64,000 nt of DNA from Neopestalotiopsis rosae (lineage: Eukaryota; Ascomycota; Sordariomycetes; Amphisphaeriales; Sporocadaceae): the NCBI GenBank assembly GCA_023078685.1, contig JALGAS010000005.1, positions 992,001-1,056,000 on the forward strand, read 5' to 3'. Below are positions 47,208-58,514 of this stretch, piece by piece. The number at the start of each line of letters is the position of its first letter. Within the stretch, counting starts at the first letter, position 1. The translations under genes were made by a program, and so were the position numbers. The notes beneath the pieces are model-generated. The model saw only the letters and a program-made list of their open reading frames with translations. It made no database searches and was not told the DNA's origin.

Positions 47208-50200
47208 CTAAACCAGTGTGCTCAACCTAGCAGCCTCGAGCATTTCGAAAACCCTAGGAATGCTGTTTTGACGTGCCCAGTCGACTGCAGTCTTTCCGTA
47301 AGTATCCTTGAGATCCAGGTCAAACTGTCCCGCTTCCAACAAAAGAGCAATCATTTCTTCGCCAGCGCAGAGGGCCGCGTACGCGAGCGCCGTTCTCCCA
47401 TCCCTGGAAGGAATCGTGGGCGTTAACGTTGGACACCCAAGCAGCAATTTGACCAAGGCAACATTTTGCTTCAAGACGGCGTGGTGCAGTACGGCGCGTC
47501 CAGATCCGTCAAGCTTGTCAAAGTTGATTTGTGGACACGATAGGAGCAGAGGTACGGCATCGATGAAGTCGTGTCTGATGGCCAAGTGCAGTGCTGTTGC
47601 GCCGCTGCCTCGTACCTCTTGGCCCACATCGACTCTGGGCGAATTCAACATTATCCGAAGAAAGTGCAATCTCTTATGGACGAGCGTCAAATGCAGAGCC
47701 GTGCAACCCTGATTATTTTCTGCCGCATTATCAATGTTTTCGCTATCCAATAGTAATTGGAAGACTTGGCACGCGTCGTAGATGACTGCTAGATGAAGTG
47801 CCGTTTCTCCATCACTCTGCAAGTGATTGACATCTACCGGGAATATGCGTAGGAGATATGCCGCCACAGAGTCCGCTCTGTTTTCGATGGCTGAGCGAAT
47901 GGTGGCTGACCAGTCGGATGTCTTTGGACCGGCGAGACTCGTCATTGGCAATAGGTTATTTGAATTCGTTGCCAATCTCGTCATAAACCGGAGATCATCA
48001 ACCGTCAATTTCGAGCTTTCTCCCTTGTTGGTGATCATCTTGAATATCCTATTGCTGTTTGCCAGAGCGGTAAAAGGGTGTGGACCCCCTTCACCAGTTG
48101 ACCGCAGTGATGCACTTTGCACAAAGCACAGAAGTCTCGCGGCAAAGTCACCCCCTGAACTGAGTGCTAGATGTAATGCCATTTCTAGGTTTCTTGGTGT
48201 AAAACTGCCGGCGTATATGGGTTCGAAAAGAATCTGACATGTCGGCAGATCATGACGAATGATTGCAAGGTGCAGAGGCGTCATTCCATTCGAGTCGATT
48301 TTGTTGACGTCTGGTTCTTGCTTCATCAGTAGATCAATCATATTCCTAGACCCTTTATCAACCGCATAATGCAATGCTGTTCTACCAGTAGCGTCCGCAA
48401 CGTCAACACTTGCTCCTCTCTCTAGTAACATGCAAATCATATTCTCAGCCCCAATCTTCACGGCATAATGAAGAGCCGTTCTCCCCCAGTCGTCCTGAAG
48501 ATCGATGTCAATATGACTCTTGAGAAGATCAGATACAAGAGGGCCTTGGCAATAGTAGGTGTGGTAATGCAGTAAATACGATCTTCCCGGTGCATGGATC
48601 TCAGAGTCGATTTTCAAATGTGGCAATAGAATTCCGGCTGGCCTTTTCTCATGTTGGCGCGAAAGCTGCATTGCCGTATAGACATTTGCGTCTCGAGACT
48701 TTGGATCAAGCTCCAATTTTGAGAGAGCAAAGTTGATAATTCCGATGTGATCATTTGATTTGCCAAAACGAAGAATTGCCTCCAGCGATGGATACATGAC
48801 ATAACCATCAATGTTGGGGAAAGGATTGATGTGATTAATGATGGTATCTTCTCGTGTCTGGAAGCAAGCCATACTCAATTTGGATGTCAAAGCCAGTGCC
48901 AGGCTCGGCGTTTGGATGTCTCTACCTGGTTCAAACACAATCAAAATGTTTGTGTGACCATCATATACACTAGAGTATGGCGGTTCAGGGGGTGAGGGAG
49001 GATGACGCCTATCAACTAAATCAGAATCGAGATCGCTGGTGTCAGTCTCTTGAACGTCCATTTCCAGATCGTAAGTTTGGCGTTGACGGATGTGATCTAG
49101 CTCTCTGCAACGAACATAGATCATATTCCATTTGTTGGCTGACGTCGGTTGCAAACCCAGCGTATTAGGCTGGGAAGTCACGCGATACGCGTTACCCACA
49201 GCTGACCATATATCGAGGTTCCAGTACTGATTTACTGCTTCAATACATCGTCCCATCGCTTGTGGCTCACATGAATGGTTACTGAAAAACCATAAGAGGG
49301 GAATCGCCGTGAAAAAGTGAAGGGTTTCGTGGTTCATACTACGACTTATTGTCTGACACTCCATCATTGCCGCCGCAGTCCAAAGACTTTTTATTGGCTC
49401 AGCTCTTGGGAATGCCGGCATCAAACTTTCCGCGCGCAATAGCTTCTGTGTAAGGGACTTCTTGTTGAGATGATTCAGAGACCCGGGAGAACGATGACTT
49501 GGCACAGATTGCGTTTGGCTTGGGAAAAGGATCCAACCCATGGGGCTCAATCCAAAATCGTCAAGTGAGCAAATGCATAAATCACGCTCCCGGTCGCTCA
49601 TTCTCGAAAATCTCTCCATGATGGGACTCAGGCCGTCCAATTCAAGCATACAGGCCGTGTGAAGAAGTGACTGCCTTTTCCCATCATAACGCATTTCCGT
49701 TATTTTCTTTGGCTTGTATTTGGGGAGTAGTCCCCTTGCATGTCCAGGAAAGCCAGTGTAGTTGCCGTTCTTGACGCCTCGATTCAACTTGACCACATAA
49801 TCCCACACTTTGTCGCAGAGCTCTGCTGGGAGAGCTTTCAGATCGTAGAGCAGGGATACCCACGACCTCTCGACAAAGAGCTGAAGATGTCGTAGCTCCT
49901 GTGACTCAGGAAACAAGAGTATAGCAATGAGACTGCCGGCAATCTCTACCGAGGCATTTTCCAGGATATGTTGGTTGGAATTGAAGTATGTGCTAAGGGT
50001 TTCGTGAGCTATCAAAACTCTATCACGCGGTGTGGAGGTTCCCCTGAAAGTGTCAAGTCGGACGAGACCCATGCAGCCGTCTAGCATAGTGAGACGGCTT
50101 GGGAGGTTATCATGCTGGAACTGTGTGTGAGAAGGTTCGACGGCCAAGACGTATTGAAGTAGATCTAAGGACATTGGCCCAAATCTGTGAATCAAGGCAA

Positions 50201-52075
50201 GTATTCTGAAAGCTTGAGAAGCATCGCTGTGCTCTTGGATTCTGGTCAAGGTTTCGTTGAATGCCCTGGGTAAAGTGGTCGGAAGATCGTCCAATGCCAA
50301 TCGACGCTGAAAGATTGTATTTCGGCTCAGGACCAGCGTCAAGTGCAGGGTAGCGAGCAGAAACCTGGTTCATGTCAGTTTCTTCAAGGACCAATTCAAA
50401 CTTGAGACGGTCAGTGGCGAAGATAAAGATGTGTCTTGCGACTCACATTCCATCAGCTATTCTGGTGATACTACTTTGGATCTTCGCCTTAAGGTCGCCA
50501 GGCATGAGGTCTGGATCACGCATTGCTTCTGTAGCGAGCTTGGCAGCCACGACAGCATTAATATCGGCATTCTGTGGTTCAATGCTTCGAGATGAAACTG
50601 ATGAATATGATCTCTTCAGACTTTGCAAAATGGATTGTCGTCCGATGAAGAAAAAAGATTTCGCTAGAGGAAGCTTCTGGCAAGCAGCGATGAGTGCTTC
50701 TGCGCAAGGGGTTTCGTCGAGTGCATCTATACATATGAATAAACGTCTGATCTGAGACGCCATGAGAGTCAGGATTTTGACCATTTCTTCCATTTTGGCA
50801 TTGGATCTGCGTAGTTTCAGACGAGAATGACGCACAAGCTCGACTATGTTTTCAGGTAGTGTCTCAAATTGGCCCAGAAGTTGTCGAAGGAGAGCGCCGA
50901 CAAGCGACGTAACGGAATATTTACTTGTTCTCTGATAGTCACAGTACAGGTACGTGACAAAGGCGCCGGATTCGTTTGGATAGGCGGTTTGAAGATGCTC
51001 AACTATGCGAGACCTAAATAGAAATTAGGATATTATGAAAGATCGCTTGTAGAAACAATACATGAGCGTACATGGTGTAAGTCTTGCCCTGACCGGGGTC
51101 GCCGATCCAGCAGGAAATGCCACTGTAGTCTTCAGAGGGTGATGTTTGGCACCACGAAATAAAGTCGGCATCATTTATAATCCATCCACATGTCTTGGGG
51201 AACCTATCGGCCCCAATTTCTTCATGCCTCAAACTAGTGTCCAATGGAGAGAGCCATTCCAAAGCTTGACCATGAAGCCTGTCAGCCTGATAGCCTGCGG
51301 AATCTATGATAAAGCGTGTAAGCAATAAGTCAGCATGGACACTGAGCTCGACGAACCTCTGTTCATTTCTTGTAGTGTTTCCACTCCAATTCGAATAGAG
51401 TCGAACTGTTGAACATTTTTCTCAACGCACAGTTGAATGGATCCAAGCTTTGAGAGCATTGACCTTGTATGTTCAGCCTGTTCGGGGAATGAAGCTGACA
51501 TTTCATTCAATACGCGACTCTGTGTTTTGAAATGAGAGATGACCTCTTTATGTGACCTCGACATTTGTTGGCTAAGATGGATCAACAGCTGACTTCACCT
51601 GTATTCGAATCAGCTTTGGAGCTTACCAATTCTTCATCACTAAGCAAAACTCAAAGGTGCTCTCCATGGTATGCAACTCCGTGATTAGGTTGAGGCATTC
51701 TGTCTTTTCCAAAGGCCATCGAAATCTGCGAACTACATTTTGAACCTTTGAAATCGGGTTCGTAGATGATGAGGTGGACGCTGGCACAGTTTGCTTCCGA
51801 AGCTTCCTTGATAGGTCCACTACCCGTTTTTGGCATGCCGATATCGATACTGTGAGTGCAGAGTCATTCGTCATTTGTAAGTCTTGAGCTTCATCAGTTT
51901 TGAGAAAAGCTTCCAGTTTCTGCAGAGTCACAACCAAGGCATCTACCGTTTTTGAAAGCTGAGCAGCTTCCTCCGGAGCGGCGTGAATACTGACAGCAGT
52001 GTCAATAAGCTTGGGTATCTCGATCGCAAGACTCACAAGTCCCGCTATTGAGGCGGCTGCCCCAAGAGCCTCCAT
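47208..52075 (-). CDS. NLR-type STAND protein: HeLo-like N-terminus, NACHT NTPase, ankyrin repeats
   Basis: Five exons are 52075-51627, 51571-51357, 51303-51072, 51013-50447 and 50364-47208, encoding 1539 aa with all frames closing. The start MEALGAAASIAGLVSLAIEI matches the helical N-terminal domains of fungal STAND proteins (HeLo/SesA-like). A NACHT domain follows with Walker A GDPGQGKT near aa 290, assembled just before intron 3, and Walker B LFICIDALDE near aa 390. A winged-helix-like stretch (FRILALIHRFGPMSLDLLQY) follows. From about aa 1105 to the end there are ankyrin repeats (GRTALHYAVKIGAENMICML, GMTPLHLAII, GETALHLAV, GATALHLAIR, GRTALAYAAL). By family knowledge the repeats sense a ligand, NACHT oligomerises and the N-terminus executes a response such as cell death; the ligand is unknown. 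No frame damage is seen. Confidence 0.9.
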
Positions 52076-52480
52076 TGGTGATACGCTTCTCAATCGAGCC
52101 TTCTGTTGAACTTCGAAGGAAGCTGGACAACAAATAAGAAGTGGAAGGGACAGATCCGGCTGCGTTTCATGGGGATATTCAATTCGCGCCGCGTCGGGCG
52201 TCAGCTACGCCTCATTCGGTGCAGCGCACGGCGGTACGAAAGTGGCTTTGATTGGACCAGGATGCCACACTGCATGACCTTGCACCGTTTCCCCCAAACG
52301 TTCACACGTATGAGCGAGCGTTGTCGTCAATTCGCAGTAGAATCTATTGACCTCTGAATAACGTACAATTGCTTGATATCGGAGCTACGCGGCGGGTAGA
52401 GTTAGTTGAAATGCGCAAATCATGACGTTAGCAGCTAGCAAAAATCATATTGCTTGCATCTATATAACTCTATACGTGAG
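52076..52480. other. Promoter region of the NLR-type gene
   Basis: This 405-bp gap lies between the stop of the upstream same-strand gene and the NLR start codon. Nothing else is recognised. Confidence 0.5.
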
Positions 52481-53806
52481 CTACATCCATCCATCCGGCC
52501 TTCCACTCCGAGCATCAACAAGATCCAAACTCTCCCTCATCTTGGACTGATCTCGACGCACCCTCACCGTACTAGAGCTCCGCGAAGGCGATGCACCACC
52601 ACCGCCACTCTGCCTCACCGCCGAAGGCGCCCTCCTGAGCACCTCCTCCTTGTCCAGACTCGGCCTCCCCCGACTAAGCGGACTAGCCGGCGGCCGCGGC
52701 CGTGCCGTAAGCGACCGTCCCGTGGGCGACAAGGGCGGCGGCAAATCACCACTGCCCCGTGACGTCTTGGACTTGAGCGTATACGTACTGGGCACGGCAT
52801 CCCGGCCCAGCGTCCGCATGTTCTGAAACGCCCCCGGCTGGTGCTCCACGACGCCGAGCATGGGCTGCACGCCGTACGCGCTCAGCAGCGCGTCGTGCTG
52901 CCGGACCTCGCTCTGGCGCCGCGCCTCGGCCAAGGCCGCGGCCACGGGGAGGCGGGCCCTGGTGCAGAGCAGCATGATCTCCGAGACGCGGTCGTCGCCC
53001 AGGTAGGCGTGGAACGGGGACCAGAACTGGTGGCTCAGGAACAGCTCGAGATAGGCCGGGTCCAAGGTTGTGTTGTGGACCGTGGCGCTCTCCAGGGCGC
53101 CCCGGATATCTTGTACAATGGTGTCGACATGCTTGCTTGGCGTTGGCAATTTGCCGCCTTTGCACTCCTTGAGAAAGGCGCTGGCTACCTGCTCGAGGCA
53201 GCTGGCCAAGGTGAGTACCCTGGCTGAGCGGGAACCCATGTTGGACTTGCTAATGCCCAGTTTCTCAAACGCCTCACCTTCTATCCATCTAATCTTGATT
53301 CCCCGAGTTGTACCGTTGCTCATTTGGACCTCAAACCCATGTGGTGTAGACTCCTTCCTTGTGACCATATTTCCGCCGGCCAGAACCCATGGTCGTATGA
53401 CATCTTTGGAGTCTTCCGGGACAAGTATGGATACTGTACTTGCTCCGCGGCCCGTCAGGCCATGAGCTATCATGGCAGCGAGCCCGCATATCGCGTAATG
53501 AATGTTTGGACCCGAGAGGGTCTCGTCTACCCTGTCGAATAACTCGCCCAGCTCCGTAGCCGTGAGCGGCGTCACGGCAGTCGGTACCGGCGGCGCTACC
53601 TTGGGCGGCTTCGGTGACATGGGAGAGAATCGGTCAAAAGCAGCAGCTGGAGTTGCTACCATTTCGATGGGTGAGCTGATCGGTTTGAGTGGTTTGCCGA
53701 GTCTTGCTCGGACTTTATTAGAGTGCTTGGTATCAAAGGAAGAGGTTTCCGGCGCTGGTGCTTGAGTACTAAAACAAGGGCTGAGACAGGACATGATCTT
53801 GTCCAT
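52481..53806 (-). CDS. Uncharacterised protein with a nucleotidyltransferase-like middle region
   Basis: An intronless 441-aa ORF has a true ATG at 53806. A Pro/Ser-rich N-terminus leads to a folded region (about aa 80-330). It starts with LGELFDRVDETLSGPNIHYA and ICGLAAMIAHGLTGRGASTV, a helix-glycine-helix-strand pattern resembling the start of nucleotidyltransferase-superfamily folds. The acidic metal-binding pair I would expect is not evident (SILVPEDSKD). A helical region follows, then a disordered Arg/Ser/Pro-rich tail, possibly a phosphorylated or nucleic-acid-binding region. It lies 405 bp upstream of the NLR gene on the same strand. The fold assignment is a weak inference; the gene itself is well supported by length and composition. 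Confidence 0.72.
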   Translation of the reverse strand: MDKIMSCLSPCFSTQAPAPETSSFDTKHSNKVRARLGKPLKPISSPIEMVATPAAAFDRFSPMSPKPPKVAPPVPTAVTPLTATELGELFDRVDETLSGPNIHYAICGLAAMIAHGLTGRGASTVSILVPEDSKDVIRPWVLAGGNMVTRKESTPHGFEVQMSNGTTRGIKIRWIEGEAFEKLGISKSNMGSRSARVLTLASCLEQVASAFLKECKGGKLPTPSKHVDTIVQDIRGALESATVHNTTLDPAYLELFLSHQFWSPFHAYLGDDRVSEIMLLCTRARLPVAAALAEARRQSEVRQHDALLSAYGVQPMLGVVEHQPGAFQNMRTLGRDAVPSTYTLKSKTSRGSGDLPPPLSPTGRSLTARPRPPASPLSRGRPSLDKEEVLRRAPSAVRQSGGGGASPSRSSSTVRVRRDQSKMRESLDLVDARSGRPDGWM

Positions 53807-54400
53807 TGTGTCGGAATGGCTCCAAACGAACCAATAGTCTATAAAAGTAAGCGAACTTTCAATTTTCAGCAGTATCCAATGTCGAGTCCAGCTCTATCGC
53901 AAAATATATAAACAAATGCAAACTTTTCGAAACGGCACAACGACATGCAGGATTTCTGTCAAGGGCAAGGCCTGAATTTATAAGCTGGTTTGTTTAACAA
54001 CTACAATACCTTTGTCATATATGCGATGAATGCGAATGATTCACGCCTTGGTCAATGAGACCTTTGTCTCTGCCTGAATGATCAATGACCTTGCGACCAC
54101 AAAAATCGATCATGACTCTTGATAATGATGGAACTGGCGCAGTCCGAGTCAATCGACAAAGAACTATACCTTCAGCGCAAAGAGGTTACCAAACGGCAAG
54201 TCCGTTGTTGATTGACATTGTTGGCCTCAACCGTGTTCAGGAAGGTCGAACATGATGGTATATGCTTGGACTCCAAGCTGAGAAAACACGCCGTTTCATT
54301 GCCGAGCCTCTATACCAGGCCGGGAATCCTGCCAACGCCTATGATACACAGCCGAACGTGCCCCAAATGCAAGTCATGTCATTCTCAAAAATGCAACCCT
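53807..54400. other. Intergenic region
   Basis: This is the promoter of the uncharacterised gene at 52.5-53.8 kb and the 3' region of rpn11. No gene is seen. Confidence 0.5.
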
Positions 54401-55537
54401 CTACAACTCTTCCACGTCCATGTGGTCGCCGTTGGCTTGGCCGTTGGCCGAGCTATCCTTCTTGGGCATGGTAGCCTCCTTGTCAATCATTTGCCTTGAC
54501 ACTGACACAATGTTGTCCTCGATGAGCTGCTGGCCGACATCTTCCAAGTGTTTCTTGGGGTCGAGCTTTCCGACGTAACGGGTCTTTAGCTGTTCCTTTG
54601 TCAACTCTGTCTCCTCCTTGACTCTCTTCTCGTAACCGTCGGCCAGCGACACCAGTCTCTGGAACTGTTCTTTGTTGTGCTCGCCCTCGTGTCTAAAGTC
54701 TTCCATCTGCAATGCCTCGGTCCAGACGTGCTTGTGTAGGTTCATGAGCATGTTCTCCTCTAGGGCGGTCTTTCGGTAGTTAATGCCGATGGAATAGTAG
54801 TGTCGGTTGAGGCCGTGGATTAGTGCCTGAATGGAGGGCTTGTTCAGGTGTCCCAAGTTGGAAGTACTCTGTCTGGGCTCCTGGCCAAGCATCAGAGACT
54901 GGGGGTTGATGAGGCGGAAGGCGTCAATGACGACCTTGCCCTTGACTGATTGAATGGGATCGACGACGACAGCGACGGCGCGGGGGGTCAGTTGCTCGAA
55001 CGACTGCTGAGTGTTGATATCGACAGAAGACAGCCAGCATCCGAAACCAGGATGCGAGTGATACCATCCGACGACGGATTCCGGTCTGATAAATTAATCA
55101 TTAGTTTCATTGGCGTCCGCATGCGGGACAAGGGATGGGCAATGCCTTACCTTCCCGTTTGTGTTAACATATCCATCATCTTCTGCTGGAAAACCGGATC
55201 GACAGCCTCAACACTGACACCAGTACCACTTTGGGGCATGGCAAAGACATCGACTACCCGGACGGTGAAGTCATCCACGAACTCTCCCAACATCAGACCC
55301 ATAACTTCCATGGGCACACCTGCTCGGCCGTGTCGCAACATCTTGAGCAGTGCTAAAGACGAGATGTAGACGGTTTCGGAGTTATCGATGAGGTTAGAGT
55401 TGTCCTGTAAAGGCGCAGAGTTAGCAGCAGGCTTCGATTTGAATGCTAGAATAGCTTCAATCGCTTACAGCACCAGGTGCAGCACCGAGGCCACCCATGC
55501 CACCAGCGCCTGCCAACATTCTGTTGAGGCGATCCAT
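54401..55537 (-). CDS. rpn11: 26S proteasome regulatory subunit Rpn11 (JAMM deubiquitinase)
   Basis: Exons are 55537-55469, 55404-55151 and 55085-54401, encoding 335 aa. Rpn11 is the zinc metalloprotease of the proteasome lid that removes ubiquitin chains from substrates as they enter the core. The MPN domain shows [34 protein letters not shown] and the full JAMM motif [14 protein letters not shown], with zinc ligands at about H117, H119 and D130. The upstream acidic residue lies in the MEVMG strand, near aa 55. The C-terminal helices that dock in the lid bundle are complete and end in a short acidic tail. Introns are at conserved positions with strong donors. It is an essential housekeeping gene and intact. 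Confidence 0.97.
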
Positions 55538-56234
55538 GATGTGTGATTGCTGGTGGGCTTATCTCTCGGTTACTGTGTATTTGGATTCGGCGTTCGATTA
55601 TTACGTGTGATCGATGTGAAAGGGGGCGAAAGTGGTGAAGTTGTTGGTTGGTGGGAGGAAAGTCAGCGGCGGGCGACTTTGGGGATGGTTTAGCTGGAGA
55701 TGATGATGGGTTTGGTGTTGACGCCGCCCCGGAGCTGCCTTGCGCTCCAGTCTGGAAAGCTCCAGCAACCTAAGAGCAAGGGCGGGCAAGCGGGCGGCTT
55801 GGGCTGAGGTACTTGGAAGCTTGGGCCACCCGCCACGTGATGGGCGCGAGCACATTGGTCAGCCAGACGCCAGCAGCATATTTCACTTCTAGACACCACC
55901 AAATCTATCGTTTGCTAGAAGCATTGATGACTGTCTTTGTGTTGTTTCTTACTTAATTTCTTATCCACTGACACTTTTGAATTGTATTGACGAAATCATC
56001 TTTTCAGTTGCCTCTTTTCGGCATATGCCCGTTTACTGGCCCTCTAACTACCTGACTCAAGCCCACCATTGCTGTAGCACAACGTCAATTAATGGCTTGA
56101 GCACCCCTCCTGGGCCACTGCGCTACCTGCAAGGCACTTGCGCACATTTCACCCAAACCCAATAGTAGGTGTCCCTCATGTGCGACGTGCTGAAGTAGTG
56201 CTCCTCACTTGTCTTCCACCAATCTTTTGGTTAT
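55538..56234. other. Intergenic region between rpn11 and the MFS gene
   Basis: This is the promoter and leader of rpn11 and the 3' region of the transporter gene. A short minus-strand ORF at 55601-55855 has no features. Nothing else is supported. Confidence 0.5.
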
Positions 56235-57844
56235 CTAGCCCGTTGCGAATTTGGACTTGGCTCTCAGCTTGGCTCCATACATGTAGAATAAGATTGGTGC
56301 TGGAATGCCAATTCCGATGCTGATGAACGCCAACAAACTTGAGCCCCAGCCGTAGCCCAACTTCTGGTACAGGTATGGCGCGAACAGTGGGAAGCCAAAG
56401 CCTGCCAGGCTGCGAAGAACAACAATGGCAGCCGTGCAGCTTGCCGCAAATTTTGTGTACGCGTCAATGATATAGCCTTGCATGTTCTGCAGGCATATCA
56501 TTGTGCCTATGGTCAAGATTGCAACGCCAATGTTTGGCATGATCCAGTGTACGCGCTCCTGCACGCTCCAACCGTACCAGAAGAGTCCAACTGGTACCAT
56601 CGTCGAGCCAATGATAATGGCAGGCACACGGAATTCGGGGAGAGCGACGTCGTTGTTCCTTTTCTTGAGATGACGGTATATGCGATCAATGAATTGCACA
56701 TTGATAAAGACGCCCAATATACTGCCCACCCCTATCGAGATGAAATTCAGTCCACCTATTCCGAGGCTCTCGCTATAGACTTCACTCCAGACAACGGGGA
56801 AGGTGACAGTGATGAGGTAGGTTATGCCGAAACAATATGCCATGTACAAGGCTACAAGCTGCACGATCGGCTGAGTCAACAACATTCGTGCTGGACGGGC
56901 CAGTGCGGAACCCAACGCACTGCCGAGCTCTTTGTTGTCTAGATCTCCAACGTGTAATTGACTGTTGCCCGTTTTCTGGAAGAGCCTTTCTCTCTTGCGT
57001 TTGAGTAGTGTAGGCTCATGGGTTTCCTTCAGCCAGATGAAACCACACACTTGGACGAGGCCAGCAACGATGCTGACCGACCAGAACACCCATCGCCATG
57101 TCGACTTTTCTGCAATGAAGCCCCCTGCGATTGGGCCAACAACAGGTCCGAGAATTGGTGTAAGCATATATATGCCCACAGCTTTAGCTCGTTCTGCTGG
57201 CGACCAGCAATCACTATTCGACGAAAATTGTCAGTCTCGACCCAAAGAGTAAATGATTGCTTCAACTCACCCCAGTATTCCCGCTCCAATAGCCAGTGGC
57301 GCACTTCCACCAATTCCAGCCAGAAATCGGAACACAAAGAACTCGGCACTGTTTTGGGCAAAGCCGCAGCCGAGATTCCAGGCTAGAAACCAGACATTGC
57401 TTAGCTGGACAATACGAGAGCGTCCATACACTTCCGATAGTGGCCCGAAGAAGAGCGGCCCAATCGCATAGGCAAGCACGAAAATCGACAGCGCCATTTC
57501 AACCTCAATATCGTTGTGCATATGGAGGTCTGCCCCCAAAGCTGTCAGGGCAGGGGCCACCATGGTGCTGGAAACCGGCGAGATGAAATTGTAGGTCGAA
57601 ATGAGGACAGTCATGATCCATTTTTTTTTCTGCTCCAATTCTTCGGATCCTCTGGGTCGTCTGGCCCGTCCCAAGTTACCAAATGAGGATCAGTCTTTGA
57701 CGTGTCGTCAGCGTGGGAAGCGATCGGCTGCCCAGTTTCGAGATCCTCATTCGTGTGATCATTTCTGTCTTGGACACGGGGAGGTCTCGGACTGTGAGAA
57801 TTCATATCTCTGCCTCCTGGCGTTGGGTCTGTCTGCATCATCAT
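56235..57844 (-). CDS. MFS drug/polyamine-type transporter (DHA1), with an apparent frameshift
   Basis: Exon 1 is 57844-57271 and exon 2 is 57213-56235, joined by a 57-nt intron. A hydrophilic N-terminus (MMMQTDPTPGGRD) ends in DPEDPKNWSRKK, the sequence that normally enters helix 1 of fungal DHA1 transporters. Helix 1 continues in a different frame (KKWIMTVLISTYNFISPVSS). The frame changes inside a run of nine A (57621-57629 on the plus strand reads T9), so exon 1 is one base short of an open gene. Past this point all features are present: SEVYGRSR (motif A), GIGGSAPLAIGAGILGDCW, GPVVGPIAGGF (motif C) and about 12 helices. Either the gene is broken, or the homopolymer is misread, or a start at the ATG at 57614 is used. 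The substrate is unknown. Confidence 0.82.
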
Positions 57845-58514
57845 ATGGCTAAGAGAAATGGACGCTGTACATATATAATATTCGTCATTGATATTGTTAC
57901 AGTGAATTTCGTTGTGGTCTGCACCGCTATATATAATAGTTTCGATACGGATTGGTTATATACATGCATTTTGTCTGATTAATTAATTGTAGACAATATC
58001 TCGTCCTCAACTTGACCAAAATCCGAGCTTCAATGTTCAAGATGTGCCTTGTACAAGCTCGGAGTATAAGAGCCAAGAGTTGTGCTTAAAAGCCGACCCT
58101 CCAATCACAAGCATGTCTCGGCTTTTGGGAGTGGGTTGGAGCTGACCTTAGCCTATCGCTGTCCGTCATCGTGAATCCTACAGCGGCTCGCTAGACAATC
58201 TTTTGTGCATCCTTCAGGATTTCTCTTGATTTCACGATTTTATCGAGGAGATTGAACCAGAAGTATGATAATCACATCCTATTTGACGCAGTGATGACAT
58301 AAAGCGATGAATGGGGCGATCTTGATGTCACGACATTGTCCTTGACTCCGCAACGTCGGATGTACTGGAGTCTAGCGGTGTTCCTGTGAAGCTGAACTTG
58401 GCTTCTTAAAGTCCGAACTTGTTCTCCATACCAGCTCGATTGACCATACGCACTGGGGCGAACAGCACATGATCTGCGTTACACGGCATTCGATTGTTAT
58501 GCGGGTGGAACATC
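57845..58514. promoter_or_regulatory. Divergent promoter between the MFS transporter and a Zn2Cys6 regulator
   Basis: These 670 bp separate the two start codons of a transporter and a regulator transcribed away from each other, an arrangement often seen when the regulator controls the transporter. No defined binding site is assigned. Confidence 0.5.

Noticed and set aside
51304..51585. Separate small ORFs at 51304-51585, 51014-51325 and 50443-50835
   Set aside because: These are exons 2, 3 and 4 of the NLR-type gene, with intron sequence read through at their ends, not independent genes.
53760..55900. CRISPR-like or other tandem arrays
   Set aside because: No regularly spaced repeats were seen here or elsewhere; such arrays are not expected in a fungal nuclear genome.
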